Source: Bacteroidia bacterium (GTDB lineage Bacteria > Bacteroidota > Bacteroidia > Bacteroidales > Dysgonomonadaceae). Taken from it: DNA of 41,321 bases. The notes below the pieces were generated by a model, which saw nothing but the letters and a program-made list of their open reading frames with translations, was not told the DNA's origin and did not search any database. The translations under genes were made by a program, and so were the position numbers. Location: contig JAUNUM010000014.1 in the NCBI GenBank assembly GCA_030538215.1, positions 1-41,321 on the forward strand. The letters are read 5' to 3'. Each line of letters starts with the position of its first letter. The first letter of the stretch is position 1. This document shows, in pieces, positions 7,363 through 16,244 of the stretch.

Positions 7363-9321
7363 TCAAAATAAACTCATTTGTCCGGTAATCTCATCAAGTA
7401 AATCGGCATCATTAATAGGCTCTTCGGCTTCAATCTCTATTTCTGATGGTTTTTCTTTCTCTTCTTCGGGGAAACGCGTAGGTTCCAGTTCTTTCACATC
7501 TTTTACTTCGTAATTGGAGACACGTTTTCCCTTGGCCTTGAAACTTTTTACACCGATAAACTCTTCCACGTCAATTTCGATTGGCTCACGGAAATCATCT
7601 CCACCTCCAAATATCGCCTCAACGCGCGGATAAACCACATCAGTCAGCAAAAACAACTTGGAGTCGGGATTTTCACCCAAGAAGTTAGCCGCTTTATCGC
7701 TGGCATCAAAAGTAAAACGTTTTAGATAAGCATAATTCTGATCGGCATCAAAAAGAGCGGCAGACCATATTTTATCTTCGTCATATTTCTCAACTCGGAC
7801 AAAATTAGGCTCGAAATGGTTACTCAAATCGAAACTGCAAGTATGGAAATTACCATTTTGGTAAACCACCAGCACTTGATCATCTCCTTCAAACTCGCCT
7901 AAATAAAAACCGCTTTCGTCATAATTGAGGCGTAATACATCAGGATCAAACCACACTTTGCGTCCACCCAGCGTAGAAACACCTTTTTGTTTAAGTTGAA
8001 TACGATGCACATCTGCTTTGGTCAAGATATTTCCCATCGATCCCCTACCCTTAATAGATATTTCGCTAAAATCTTTCTCAAACTGCAAGATTCGCAGGCG
8101 TGGTTTCGGTTTTAGAATAATTCTCACGGTTTCGGCTTCACCGTTGGGATTAGCACTGAAATATACGATTCGCGAACCGGCTTTTCCTTGCGACACATCG
8201 TAGTCTCTGTCGCGCGTTACGCCCGTTACCGAAAATCGCTTAATATAGTGCGAGCCGGTTTTTCCGTGGCGATAAATCACGTTATAAATAGTGCGTTTGT
8301 CATTCCTTTTGTAAACATTGGCATACAAAATTCCTTTGCCAACAAACATTTTATCGCTCACTTTCACTACTTTATACTTTCCATCTCTGAAAAATACAAT
8401 AATGTCGTCAATATCGGAACAATTACAAACAAATTCATCTTTTCTCAATCCTGTACCGATAAATCCTTCTTCGCGGTTGATATATAGTTTTTCATTAGCT
8501 TCGGCAACTTTGACGGCTTCAATATTTTCGAAACTGCGAATTTCCGTTTTACGCGGATAGTCTTTACCGTATTTTTCCTTCAACATCAAGTACCACGAAA
8601 TAGCATAATCGATCAAGTTATCCAAATTATGGTCTATCTCTTCGATATCGCTCTTGAATTTGGCAATATTCTCATCCGCTTTATCAGAATTGAACTTCAA
8701 GATACGCGCCATTTTAATCTCCATCAACTTCAAAATATCTTCCGAAGTTATTTCTCGAACAAATGTAGGTTTATATGGTTCCAGCCGTTTATCGATATGC
8801 GCAACGGCGATTTCCATATTTTTAGCGTTCTCAAATTCTTTATCCTTATAAATACGCTCTTCGATAAATATTTTTTCGAGCGATGCAAAAAGTAGCGCTT
8901 CCTGTTTCTCCTTCTTTTCGATTTCCAGCTCCATGCGAAGCAGTTCTTTAGTACGATCGGTTGAAGTGCGAAGTACATCGCTAACTGTTAGAAAATGCGG
9001 TTTATCATCTTCAATAATACAGCAGTTAGGCGAAATATTAATTTCGCAATCCGTGAATGCATAAAGCGCATCAATGGTTCTGTCGGACGAAACACCGGGA
9101 GCAAGCTGAACCTGAATTTCAACTTCTGCTGCCGTTATATCATCTACTTTTCTAATTTTTATCTTTCCACGCTCATTTGCCTTAATGATAGATTCAACAA
9201 CGGAAGCAGTTGTTTTTCCGAAAGGTAAACTTGTTATAATCAGGGTTCTATTATCAAGTTTTTTTATTGAAGCACGCACTTTTACCGATCCGCCACGTTC
9301 ACCATCGTTGTATCTCTCCAC
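7363..9321 (-). CDS. parC: DNA topoisomerase IV subunit A (ParC-type), C-terminal part after an apparent frameshift
   Basis: This frame carries the rest of the GyrA/ParC polypeptide: the end of the breakage-reunion core, from VERYNDGERGGSVKVRA onward, the long coiled connector, and the C-terminal beta-pinwheel, ending EITGQMSLF as in Bacteroidota topoisomerase IV A subunits. A KGRGSMGNIL stretch lies at the start of the pinwheel where gyrase has its GyrA box. The full-length protein would be about 895 residues, normal for this group. It is in a different frame from the N-terminal part (9282-10046). The GTG at 9321 is only the first start-like codon in this frame and is not expected to be a real start. 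The real continuation begins upstream, between 9321 and 9339, with the residues GYIDVERYND. Confidence 0.85.
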   Translation of the reverse strand: MERYNDGERGGSVKVRASIKKLDNRTLIITSLPFGKTTASVVESIIKANERGKIKIRKVDDITAAEVEIQVQLAPGVSSDRTIDALYAFTDCEINISPNCCIIEDDKPHFLTVSDVLRTSTDRTKELLRMELEIEKKEKQEALLFASLEKIFIEERIYKDKEFENAKNMEIAVAHIDKRLEPYKPTFVREITSEDILKLMEIKMARILKFNSDKADENIAKFKSDIEEIDHNLDNLIDYAISWYLMLKEKYGKDYPRKTEIRSFENIEAVKVAEANEKLYINREEGFIGTGLRKDEFVCNCSDIDDIIVFFRDGKYKVVKVSDKMFVGKGILYANVYKRNDKRTIYNVIYRHGKTGSHYIKRFSVTGVTRDRDYDVSQGKAGSRIVYFSANPNGEAETVRIILKPKPRLRILQFEKDFSEISIKGRGSMGNILTKADVHRIQLKQKGVSTLGGRKVWFDPDVLRLNYDESGFYLGEFEGDDQVLVVYQNGNFHTCSFDLSNHFEPNFVRVEKYDEDKIWSAALFDADQNYAYLKRFTFDASDKAANFLGENPDSKLFLLTDVVYPRVEAIFGGGDDFREPIEIDVEEFIGVKSFKAKGKRVSNYEVKDVKELEPTRFPEEEKEKPSEIEIEAEEPINDADLLDEITGQMSLF

Positions 9322-10046
9322 ATCGATGTATCCTGAAAATCAGGAAACAGCTTAAATTCTTCGCCTTGAAGGTAAGAAACAGATGCATCGCAAAGTTCAT
9401 TAAAATTGTGTGGCAAAATTTTAGAAGTTAATCCAACAGCAATACCTTCAGCGCCTTGTGCTAAAAGTAAAGGATATTTTGCCGGAAGAGTTATAGGTTC
9501 TTTGTTTCGACCGTCGTACGATGGTTTCCACTCGGTAGTTTTAGCATTAAAAAGTACTTCGAGAGCAAATTTTGTTAAGCGCGCCTCAATATATCGAGGA
9601 GCAGCGGCTCCGTCTCCGGTGTGCACGTTTCCCCAGTTTCCCTGACAATCAATCAGTAAATCTTTTTGACCAAGTTGAACAAGCGCATCGCCGATAGAAG
9701 CATCGCCGTGCGGGTGAAACTGCATGGTAAACCCGATAATATTCGCCACCTTGTTGTACCGCCCATCATCCATTCGCTTCATAGCGTGCAAAATGCGTCG
9801 TTGTACGGGTTTTAATCCATCGGTAACGTGTGGTACTGCACGTTCCAAAATCACATACGATGCATAATCCAAAAACCAGTCCTGATACATTCGGGAAAGG
9901 TTCATAGGCGAGTCTTCGGCTAATCGGGTGGTAATCTTAGGATTGGAGTGTTGCGAAGAACCGGAAAAGACAATATCTTCCTCTTCCTGATTCATTTGCT
10001 TATCTTTATCTTCAAAATTCTCTTCGTTGCTATCTTTTAATGACAT
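9282..10046 (-). CDS. parC: DNA topoisomerase IV subunit A (ParC-type), N-terminal part
   Basis: This frame encodes 254 residues with an acidic N-terminal extension of about 45 residues and then the GyrA/ParC winged-helix core. Marks are DGLKPVQRRILHAM (77-89), the quinolone-region motif HPHGDASIGDAL (111-122) and the DNA-linking Tyr152 in APRYIEARL. The subunit cuts and rejoins DNA in the ParC2-ParE2 enzyme that decatenates chromosomes. The frame runs well to LFPDFQ and then turns into unrelated residues and stops at 9282. The expected continuation lies in the next frame, indicating a small deletion, most simply of seven bases (expected TGG missing between DFQ and GYID), near 9331-9339. Sequencing or assembly error, or recoding, are the likely reasons because the gene is normally essential. 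It has a good upstream promoter. Confidence 0.85.
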   Translation of the reverse strand: MSLKDSNEENFEDKDKQMNQEEEDIVFSGSSQHSNPKITTRLAEDSPMNLSRMYQDWFLDYASYVILERAVPHVTDGLKPVQRRILHAMKRMDDGRYNKVANIIGFTMQFHPHGDASIGDALVQLGQKDLLIDCQGNWGNVHTGDGAAAPRYIEARLTKFALEVLFNAKTTEWKPSYDGRNKEPITLPAKYPLLLAQGAEGIAVGLTSKILPHNFNELCDASVSYLQGEEFKLFPDFQDTSMWRDTTMVNVADR

Positions 10047-10073
10047 ATATTATTTTAGGGCTGAAAAAACGTC

Positions 10074-10105
10074 CAAAGATACTTTTTTTTCATGTGATTT
10101 GCAAA
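10074..10105 (-). promoter_or_regulatory. Promoter of parC: TTTG-N20-TATCTTTG
   Basis: On the minus strand TTTG (10105-10102) is followed after 20 bases by TATCTTTG (10081-10074), a full match to the Bacteroides -33/-7 consensus (TTTG, 19-21 bases, TAnnTTTG). It lies 27 bases before the ATG at 10046. Confidence 0.7.
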
Positions 10106-10332
10106 TAGAGTAGACGGTGATTTTGCTTATACAGTTTAAAATAAAACGCATAAAATAAGCTATCAGAGGTAATCTTCAAGATTATTAAACACATTTTGCA
10201 GTAAAATCAAAAAACATCGACACCAAATTAAACTACTTGCACGAAAAAATGTTATTAATAATATAGAGAAATATTTTAAACAAAATATTACAGTTTTCTG
10301 GAAAAGAAAAAAATTAACAACAAGAAAGAACT

Positions 10333-11244
10333 ATGGAAAGAAAAAAAATTATTCAATCGGCAAAATTTTCCTTTATAATGATCGTTACGCTAGCTATTCT
10401 ACATGCCTGCGGAAGCGTTCCTTTCACAGGAAGACAACAATTAAATTTGGTTTCCAACGAACAAGTGCTTGCGCTTAGTTTACAGCAGTATCAAGATTTT
10501 ATACGTACCGCCCCTCTTGAAAGAAGCACATCGAACGCCGAAATGGTAAAACGAGTAGGCTCTCGAATTGCCAATGCAGTAGAAACATTTTACAAAAGTA
10601 ATGGCTACGAATCTGAACTACAGTATTATCAATGGGAATTTAATTTAGTAAAAGATAAAAGCGTGAATGCTTTTGCCATGCCCGGTGGAAAAATTGTTAT
10701 TTTTGAAGGCTTACTGCCGGTAACACAATCAGAAGACGCATTGGCTGTGGTGGTAGGTCATGAAATTGCTCACGTTATCGCACGGCACTCTCAAGAGCGT
10801 ATCAGTCAGAAAATGGCGCTCCAATATGGTGGAGCAATAGCCGGAGGATTATTAGGAAACTCGGTTGGTGCACAAATCGGGCAACAAGTTTTTGGACTTG
10901 GCGCACAATTTGGTGTAATGATGCCATATGCTCGTAAACAAGAATACGAAGCCGACGAAATCGGTCTTATCGTTATGGCTTTGGCAGGTTATAATCCACA
11001 ATCGGCTGTTCCGTTTTGGACAAGAATGGCGCAAAGCTCTCAAGGTGGTGCCCCTCCCGAATTTTTGAGTACTCACCCTACAGATGAAAAGCGAATTGCA
11101 CGCATTCAGCAAATTATGCCCAATGTATTGCAGTATTATAAAGGGACGGGCGTACAAAACACAATAAATAAACCGATAAAAACAAAAACTTCTGTTCCTG
11201 TAAAAACAGATAATGCAAAAACTTCAAAAGATTGGACATTTTAA
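10333..11244 (+). CDS. M48-family zinc metallopeptidase lipoprotein
   Basis: This 303-residue protein has a lipoprotein signal peptide ending ILHAC (Cys26). The mature start, GSVPFTGRQQLNLVS, is typical of bacterial M48 lipoproteins such as LoiP/YcaL-type periplasmic proteases. The zinc motif HEIAH is at 143-147 and the third ligand is Glu206 in QEYEADEIG, so the catalytic site is intact. The domain ends at the STHPTDEKRIARI block (about 240-255), followed by a Lys-rich tail. I infer a membrane-anchored periplasmic protease in envelope quality control. It appears to be a single-gene unit, with a strong terminator downstream and no clear promoter box in the 286-base gap upstream. Confidence 0.93.
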   Translation: MERKKIIQSAKFSFIMIVTLAILHACGSVPFTGRQQLNLVSNEQVLALSLQQYQDFIRTAPLERSTSNAEMVKRVGSRIANAVETFYKSNGYESELQYYQWEFNLVKDKSVNAFAMPGGKIVIFEGLLPVTQSEDALAVVVGHEIAHVIARHSQERISQKMALQYGGAIAGGLLGNSVGAQIGQQVFGLGAQFGVMMPYARKQEYEADEIGLIVMALAGYNPQSAVPFWTRMAQSSQGGAPPEFLSTHPTDEKRIARIQQIMPNVLQYYKGTGVQNTINKPIKTKTSVPVKTDNAKTSKDWTF

Positions 11245-11273
11245 ATTCAAATAAAATCTTAATAACTTTTACG

Positions 11274-11305
11274 ATAGGAGCCGCGCAATGTGGCTCCTAT
11301 TTTTG
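11274..11305 (+). terminator. Intrinsic terminator after the M48 peptidase gene
   Basis: A 9-bp perfect stem, ATAGGAGCC (11274-11282) and GGCTCCTAT (11292-11300), with a 9-base loop, is followed by TTTTTG. Confidence 0.85.
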
Positions 11306-11374
11306 TAAAGCTAATGAATTGGAGTAAAATATATTTTAAAAACACTGAAAGTAGCTTTAAATCGAAATTATACC

Positions 11375-11382
11375 TAACTTTG
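11375..11382 (+). promoter_or_regulatory. -7 box (TAACTTTG) of aspA
   Basis: TAACTTTG matches TAnnTTTG and lies 60 bases before the ATG at 11443. A clear -33 element is not seen. Confidence 0.5.
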
Positions 11383-11442
11383 CAAAAAAGAAAAAACCAA
11401 TACTACAATTAATCTTGAATTACTTTAAATAATCATTTTATT

Positions 11443-12876
11443 ATGGACAAAACATCTATTAAGCTCAGTGGTAAAACACGCACGGAGCACGATCTTATCG
11501 GGAATATGGAAATTCCCGTGGAATATTATTTTGGCGTTCAAACTATGCGGGCGCTGGAAAATTTCGAAATCAGCCGTTCGAAACTGTATCATTATCCGCA
11601 ATTTATTTTAGGTTTAGCCGATGTAAAAGCAGCTGCAGCACTGGCTAATCACGAACTTGGATTATTAGACTCCACTATTACAAATGCTATTGTTGAAGCT
11701 TGTAACGAAATTAAAAGTGGAAAGTTTCACGATCAGTTTGTGGTAGATATGGTGCAAGGAGGTGCAGGCACTTCAACCAACATGAATGCCAATGAAGTAA
11801 TTGCCAACCGAGCATTGGAAATTATGGGATTCGAGAAGGGAGATTACAAACATTGTCATCCCAACAATCACGTAAACCTATCTCAATCTACAAACGATGC
11901 TTATCCTACTGCCCTAAAAATTGCGCTTTACAGAAGTATTGTTGAGCTGCAGAAATCATGGGTGAAAATAATCGATGCGTTGCGCGAAAAAGGAAAAGAG
12001 TTTTCACAAGTCATAAAAATGGGACGCACGCAACTACAAGACGCCGTACCCATGACTCTGGGACAAGAATTTGAAGCGTTTGCCACAAACCTGCAAGAAG
12101 AAATTCAGCGTTTGGAGCAAAATCGGATATTGCTTCTCGAAACCAACATGGGTGCAACAGCTATTGGAACAGGAATTAATTCCGATCCGGAATACACGGC
12201 AATTTGTACTCGCCATTTAGCAAAAGTATCGGGAATTAATGTTGTAGCAGCCGATAACTTGATAGAAGCTACCAGCGATACTACGGTTTTCATTACAAAT
12301 TCGTCGGCATTCAAACGATTAGCAGTTAAATTGTCGAAAATGTGTAACGATTTACGGTTATTGTCATCCGGTCCAAGAACAGGATTGAATGAAATTAACC
12401 TACCACCCATGCAGCCCGGCTCTTCCATTATGCCCGGAAAAGTAAATCCGGTTATTCCCGAAGTTGTCAACCAAATTGCTTATCGGGTTATCGGAAACGA
12501 TTTAACCGTAACCATGGCATCCGAAGCCGGACAACTTCAGTTGAATGTTATGGAACCCATTATTGCCTATTCATTGATGGAAAGCATTGAAATGCTTATC
12601 AACGGTATCAACACGCTACGAACCAAATGTATTGTTGGAATTACCGCCAACGAAGAGCATTTAAAAGATATGGTATTGAACAGTATTGGTTTGGTTACCG
12701 CTCTCAATCCATATCTCGGATACGAAAACTCCACAAAAGTGGCTACCGAAGCATTGAAAACAGGCAGAGGTGTTTATGAAATTGTACTGGAGAATAACTT
12801 AATCGAAAAGGATAAGTTGGACGAAATTCTAAAACCGGAAAATATGGTTCAACCCAGAAGGATTGAGAAGAATTGA
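11443..12876 (+). CDS. aspA: Aspartate ammonia-lyase AspA
   Basis: AspA interconverts L-aspartate with fumarate and ammonia; in anaerobic Bacteroidota this can feed fumarate respiration. The 477-residue protein belongs to the fumarase/aspartase superfamily. It shows GGAGTSTNMNANEVIANRA, the SQSTNDAYPTA substrate motif, and the flexible-loop signature GSSIMPGKVNPVIPEVVNQ. PVIPEVVNQ after the loop is the aspartase form, whereas class II fumarases usually have PTQCEA there, so aspartase is preferred over fumarase. It is cytoplasmic, probably a homotetramer, and apparently monocistronic, with its own -7 box and a downstream bidirectional terminator. Confidence 0.93.
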   Translation: MDKTSIKLSGKTRTEHDLIGNMEIPVEYYFGVQTMRALENFEISRSKLYHYPQFILGLADVKAAAALANHELGLLDSTITNAIVEACNEIKSGKFHDQFVVDMVQGGAGTSTNMNANEVIANRALEIMGFEKGDYKHCHPNNHVNLSQSTNDAYPTALKIALYRSIVELQKSWVKIIDALREKGKEFSQVIKMGRTQLQDAVPMTLGQEFEAFATNLQEEIQRLEQNRILLLETNMGATAIGTGINSDPEYTAICTRHLAKVSGINVVAADNLIEATSDTTVFITNSSAFKRLAVKLSKMCNDLRLLSSGPRTGLNEINLPPMQPGSSIMPGKVNPVIPEVVNQIAYRVIGNDLTVTMASEAGQLQLNVMEPIIAYSLMESIEMLINGINTLRTKCIVGITANEEHLKDMVLNSIGLVTALNPYLGYENSTKVATEALKTGRGVYEIVLENNLIEKDKLDEILKPENMVQPRRIEKN

Positions 12877-12903
12877 AATTGATATTTACGACACATAAAA
12901 AAC

Positions 12904-12940
12904 AAAGGGCGAAGTATAATTAAAAAACACTTTGCCCTTT
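12904..12940. terminator. Bidirectional terminator between aspA and the DUF4293 gene
   Basis: A 12-bp stem with one G-T pair, AAAGGGCGAAGT (12904-12915) and ACTTTGCCCTTT (12929-12940), lies between convergent genes. A T-rich run follows on both strands (TATATTTTAT on plus, GTTTTTTATG on minus). Confidence 0.75.
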
Positions 12941-12960
12941 TATATTTTATAAATTGTATG

Positions 12961-13416
12961 TTATTTCCTCAACCGATTCAATGACCTCACCAAAACCTCA
13001 TCGGCACCAATTTTACGAATAGCAAGGTAAGTAAAAATAATAGCAATAACCGGCATAATAATACCAACACCAATTTTTTGAAATTGTAATCCGGCTTCAG
13101 GATTGATACGAAAAATCAAAAATGCGAAATAAAGATAAAAACCCACCATCAGAAAAATATTGAAGATGGATATTCTGATTTGTAACATCCTGGTTTTGAA
13201 TAAAAAAACGGTTATAATAGCTAAAAGACTACTAAATGCACCAATAACAAAAAGTGCCCATGTAGAGTTTTCGAGATTTCCGTTTCGGTGCATTCCCATT
13301 GCCTCAAAAACTACGGGATCTCCGTTGTAGAAAAAAGAAGCTAAAGGTGTTACCGTAGCCACCAACATACAAACTGATGCAAGTATTAAAAATACAGTTT
13401 GAATTCTCTGAAGCAT
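12961..13416 (-). CDS. DUF4293 membrane protein
   Basis: This 151-residue integral membrane protein has four predicted helices at about residues 5-28, 55-73, 81-103 and 115-133, and a short basic C-terminal tail (RSLNRLRK). Length, topology and position directly downstream of rpoZ and bamD match the Bacteroidota DUF4293 family. The function is unknown; the conserved neighbourhood hints at an envelope-related role, but that is only inference. It starts nine bases after the rpoZ stop, so it is probably the last gene of a bamD-rpoZ-DUF4293 operon. Confidence 0.85.
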   Translation of the reverse strand: MLQRIQTVFLILASVCMLVATVTPLASFFYNGDPVVFEAMGMHRNGNLENSTWALFVIGAFSSLLAIITVFLFKTRMLQIRISIFNIFLMVGFYLYFAFLIFRINPEAGLQFQKIGVGIIMPVIAIIFTYLAIRKIGADEVLVRSLNRLRK

Positions 13417-13425
13417 ACTTTTCTA

Positions 13426-13758
13426 TTAAAACTGTTCTTTTTCTTTTGCGGGATTACGATAATAAACTTCTCCCTCTTTCCAGTCCTGCAAAGCTATTAG
13501 CGCGGGTTTGGGAAGTTTTTCGTAGAAGCGTGAAATCTCTATTTGTTCGTGATTTTCAAAAACCTCTTCCAAATTATCGGTGTATGAAGCAAATTCCTGC
13601 AATTTAGTGTCAAGATCTTGTTTCATTTCAACAGAAAGTTGATTAGCTCTTTTACTGATTATACGAACCATTTCGTAAACATTTCCAACTGGTTCGGCAA
13701 GCTTCATTACGTCACGAGTTTCGGTATTCGAAGTTGCATTTGTTCTTCTGTAGTCCAT
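13426..13758 (-). CDS. rpoZ: RNA polymerase omega subunit (Bacteroidota type)
   Basis: This 110-residue protein contains the omega-like stretch GNVYEMVRIISKRANQLSVEMK (about residues 25-46), where omega subunits have their Arg-Arg/Ala helix that clamps the beta-prime C-terminus. The divergent C-terminal region (NPAKEKEQF end) is typical of the Bacteroidota form. Omega helps assemble and stabilise RNA polymerase. It is encoded between bamD (45-base gap) and the DUF4293 gene (9-base gap), the usual order in this phylum, which supports the assignment. Annotation as RpoZ rests on the helix motif and conserved position; overall similarity to proteobacterial omega is low. Confidence 0.83.
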   Translation of the reverse strand: MDYRRTNATSNTETRDVMKLAEPVGNVYEMVRIISKRANQLSVEMKQDLDTKLQEFASYTDNLEEVFENHEQIEISRFYEKLPKPALIALQDWKEGEVYYRNPAKEKEQF

Positions 13759-13803
13759 TTTATATTTTAATTCTAAACTTTTATATTCTTTAATTCAAGC
13801 AAG

Positions 13804-14616
13804 TTACGATGGCAATGCATCTATTTTACTTTGTGCTTTTTTGTAATATTTATCTGCCTCTGCTATATATTTTCCGTTTGGAAAAGTATTTTTATAGTTG
13901 AAATACTCGTCAAGTACCATGCGATATCGCTCGGGTTGAACTGCCAATGCACTGCGTTCGGCATATTCGAAACGAGCACGTAAAATAATCATCTGATAAT
14001 CTTCATTGTATTTCGAAAAAGGATAGCTTTTTATAGCCTCACGAGCGGTTATAACTGCCGATTCGTAATTATTGCCCATATAGTTTCCCAAGTTCAGATA
14101 AAGTTGGGCGGCCAACAACTCTTTTTGAGCCAATTTTTCCTGTAAATCAAACATATAGCCTTTAGCTTGCTCCGATCTTTCACTTCGTGGATATTCTTCC
14201 ATATATCGCTGAAACTCGGCAATAGCTTTGTAAGTTTTTGTTTGGTCGAGCTTGGGATCGGGCGAATCGAGATATAAGCCGTAGGCTGCATAAAACAAAG
14301 CCGGCTCAGCATACTCGCCCTTGGGATAGGTATTATAATATGTAGTAAACATCTCTGTTGCAGAGAGATAATCTTTTGAGTTATAATAACTTTGTCCCAG
14401 TAAATATAACGATTCTTCAGCTCTGCCAGTTCCTTTAAAAAAAGGCACCAATTCTTCAAGCAATGTAATAGAGCGACTGTATTTACCTTCCTCAAAATAT
14501 TTTTTCGCGTACGTATATTTCAAATCCTTATCGGTACTTTTCAGAATATTGTTGTACTCACCGCACGAAGCCAATAACACAGCAAGCAGTAAAAAATATA
14601 CAGGTTTTACTCTCAT
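13804..14616 (-). CDS. bamD: Outer-membrane assembly lipoprotein BamD
   Basis: BamD is the essential TPR lipoprotein of the BAM complex, which folds beta-barrels into the outer membrane. The 270-residue product has a lipoprotein signal (MRVKPVYFLLLAVLLASC, Cys18) and about five TPR-like helical pairs. These include AKKYFEEGKYSRSITLLEEL, ESLYLLGQSYYNSKDYLSATEMF and the later FEYAERSAL region, with a coil-prone C-terminus. The ATG at 14616 puts the signal peptide at the N-terminus. An in-frame TTG at 14643 is part of a TAAATTTG promoter box and would bury the signal behind nine residues. It is the first gene of the rpoZ/DUF4293 operon. Confidence 0.92.
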   Translation of the reverse strand: MRVKPVYFLLLAVLLASCGEYNNILKSTDKDLKYTYAKKYFEEGKYSRSITLLEELVPFFKGTGRAEESLYLLGQSYYNSKDYLSATEMFTTYYNTYPKGEYAEPALFYAAYGLYLDSPDPKLDQTKTYKAIAEFQRYMEEYPRSERSEQAKGYMFDLQEKLAQKELLAAQLYLNLGNYMGNNYESAVITAREAIKSYPFSKYNEDYQMIILRARFEYAERSALAVQPERYRMVLDEYFNYKNTFPNGKYIAEADKYYKKAQSKIDALPS

Positions 14617-14640
14617 TTTATAAAAATCGATTTTAGCGTG

Positions 14641-14648
14641 CAAATTTA
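14641..14648 (-). promoter_or_regulatory. -7 box (TAAATTTG) of the bamD operon
   Basis: The plus-strand CAAATTTA reads TAAATTTG on the minus strand. It lies 24 bases before the BamD ATG at 14616, leaving a short leader. Its last three bases are the false TTG start of bamD. Confidence 0.5.
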
Positions 14649-14696
14649 CGGAAACTTTCTCAGTTTTATCTCATCGAAAGCCAATTTTATTCTATT

Positions 14697-16208
14697 TTAG
14701 GATTTTAAACCCAGAAAAGTCAAAATACTTTCAACGTATTTTCTATTGTTTGATAGCTTGGGAACTTTATTTTGTCCACCCGATCTTTCTCTGGACTTCA
14801 TCCATTTATAAAAATTACCCGGTTCCAAAACACAAACCACAGGTTTTCTTAACGACAAGTTGTAAGAGCGTTTAGCCTCGTAATCGGAATTGAGTTTTTT
14901 TAAATTTTCATCTAAAATAGTTATGAATTGCTCTAAATCGGTCGGCTTGGTTTCAAACTCAATTAGCCATTCGTGTGCACCACCGCCGTTATCTCCAAAG
15001 TAGATGGGAGCTGCCGTGTATTCCGTAACTTTCGCGCCGGTAACTTTGCAAGCTTCTTCCAAGGCTCGGTCGGCATTATCAACAATAAGCTCTTCACCAA
15101 ATGCATTAATAAAATGTTTTGTTCGACCTGTAATCCTGAACAGATGCGGATTGGTGGAAGTAAACTCGATGGTATCGCCAACTTTATATCTCCACAAACC
15201 TCCACTGGTTGATATTACCAAAGCATATTGCTTGCCAACCTCAACATCGGCAAGAGTTACGGCTTGTGGATTTTCTTTATCCCATTCTCCTGCCGGAAGA
15301 AATTCGTAGAAAATTTCGTTGTCGAGCAAAAGCAACAAATCTTTGGATTTACTTGAATATTGAACTCCAAAAAATCCTTCCGATGCGTTATAAGTTTCCC
15401 AATAACGCATTTTTTCTGTAGGAATTAACTTTTCGTATTGCTCACGAAATGGGGTGAAGCTTACTCCACCGTGAAAGAAAACTTCCAAGTTTTTCCACAA
15501 ATCGGGAAGCGATTTTCCGGTATCTGTTACAATTTTCTTCAATAATACCAACATCCACGAAGGAACTCCTAAAAAGGCTCTTATATCTTCCTTCACAGCG
15601 TAATCCGAAAGCCTTTGCAACTTTTCTTCCCAATCGGGAAGTAGTGCAATCTCTTCGGGCGTTCTTGCCAACTTAATAATAAACGGCAGGTTTTTCATCA
15701 AAATAGCTGAAATATCGCCGGTAAAAGCACTATCGCCAATATTATTTACTTGCTGGCTACCGCCTAACACCAATGTTTTTCCGAGAAAAAACTCCGTATC
15801 GGGATAACTGTGCGCATACAAACCCAGCATATGATAGCCGCACCTGTAGTGGCAATGTTCTAACGATTCTTGTGTTACGGGAATATACTTGCTTTTGTCT
15901 TCGGTGGTTCCACTCGACATGGCGAACCACTTAACGGGTGAATCCCAAAGCACATTTTGTTGCTTTTCTACAATAATTTTATTGAGATAGGGACGCAAAT
16001 TTTCGTAAGCTGAAATAGGAACTCTTTTCTGAAAATCGGAAATAGTTTGTATATTATTGAACTGATTTTCATAGCCAAATAGCGTATTTCTCCCATGTTC
16101 CAACAAGTATGAAAATGTTTGCTCTTGTGTACCGATAGGATTATCGATAAATTTTTCGACCGATTTATAATAAGATTTAAAAACCGCTCTAGTAATCTGT
16201 TTTATCAT
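14697..16208 (-). CDS. GH3 (auxin-responsive promoter) family acyl-adenylating protein
   Basis: This 503-residue cytoplasmic protein belongs to the GH3 branch of the ANL adenylating superfamily. It has the ATP-binding motif AMSSGTTEDKSKYIPVT (about 90-107), the YNASEGFFGVQ motif (about 270) and the hinge/second ATP motif LWRYKVGDTIEF followed by GRTKHFINAFGEEL. Plant GH3 enzymes conjugate amino acids to acyl acids via an acyl-adenylate. The bacterial homologues, common in Bacteroidota, have mostly unknown substrates. It is transcribed alone, upstream of and separate from bamD, with its own -7 box. The family is certain; the acyl and amine substrates cannot be inferred. Confidence 0.9.
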   Translation of the reverse strand: MIKQITRAVFKSYYKSVEKFIDNPIGTQEQTFSYLLEHGRNTLFGYENQFNNIQTISDFQKRVPISAYENLRPYLNKIIVEKQQNVLWDSPVKWFAMSSGTTEDKSKYIPVTQESLEHCHYRCGYHMLGLYAHSYPDTEFFLGKTLVLGGSQQVNNIGDSAFTGDISAILMKNLPFIIKLARTPEEIALLPDWEEKLQRLSDYAVKEDIRAFLGVPSWMLVLLKKIVTDTGKSLPDLWKNLEVFFHGGVSFTPFREQYEKLIPTEKMRYWETYNASEGFFGVQYSSKSKDLLLLLDNEIFYEFLPAGEWDKENPQAVTLADVEVGKQYALVISTSGGLWRYKVGDTIEFTSTNPHLFRITGRTKHFINAFGEELIVDNADRALEEACKVTGAKVTEYTAAPIYFGDNGGGAHEWLIEFETKPTDLEQFITILDENLKKLNSDYEAKRSYNLSLRKPVVCVLEPGNFYKWMKSRERSGGQNKVPKLSNNRKYVESILTFLGLKS

Positions 16209-16236
16209 CAGTAACGATGTTTATAATTTGGAAATA

Positions 16237-16244
16237 CAAAGGTA
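16237..16244 (-). promoter_or_regulatory. -7 box (TACCTTTG) of the GH3-family gene
   Basis: The plus-strand CAAAGGTA reads TACCTTTG on the minus strand, 28 bases before the ATG at 16208. No -33 TTTG is seen at the right distance. Confidence 0.5.

Noticed and set aside
14094-14495. 133-codon frame overlapping bamD on the same strand
   Set aside because: It is the shifted frame of bamD, which has an intact signal peptide and TPRs in its own frame.
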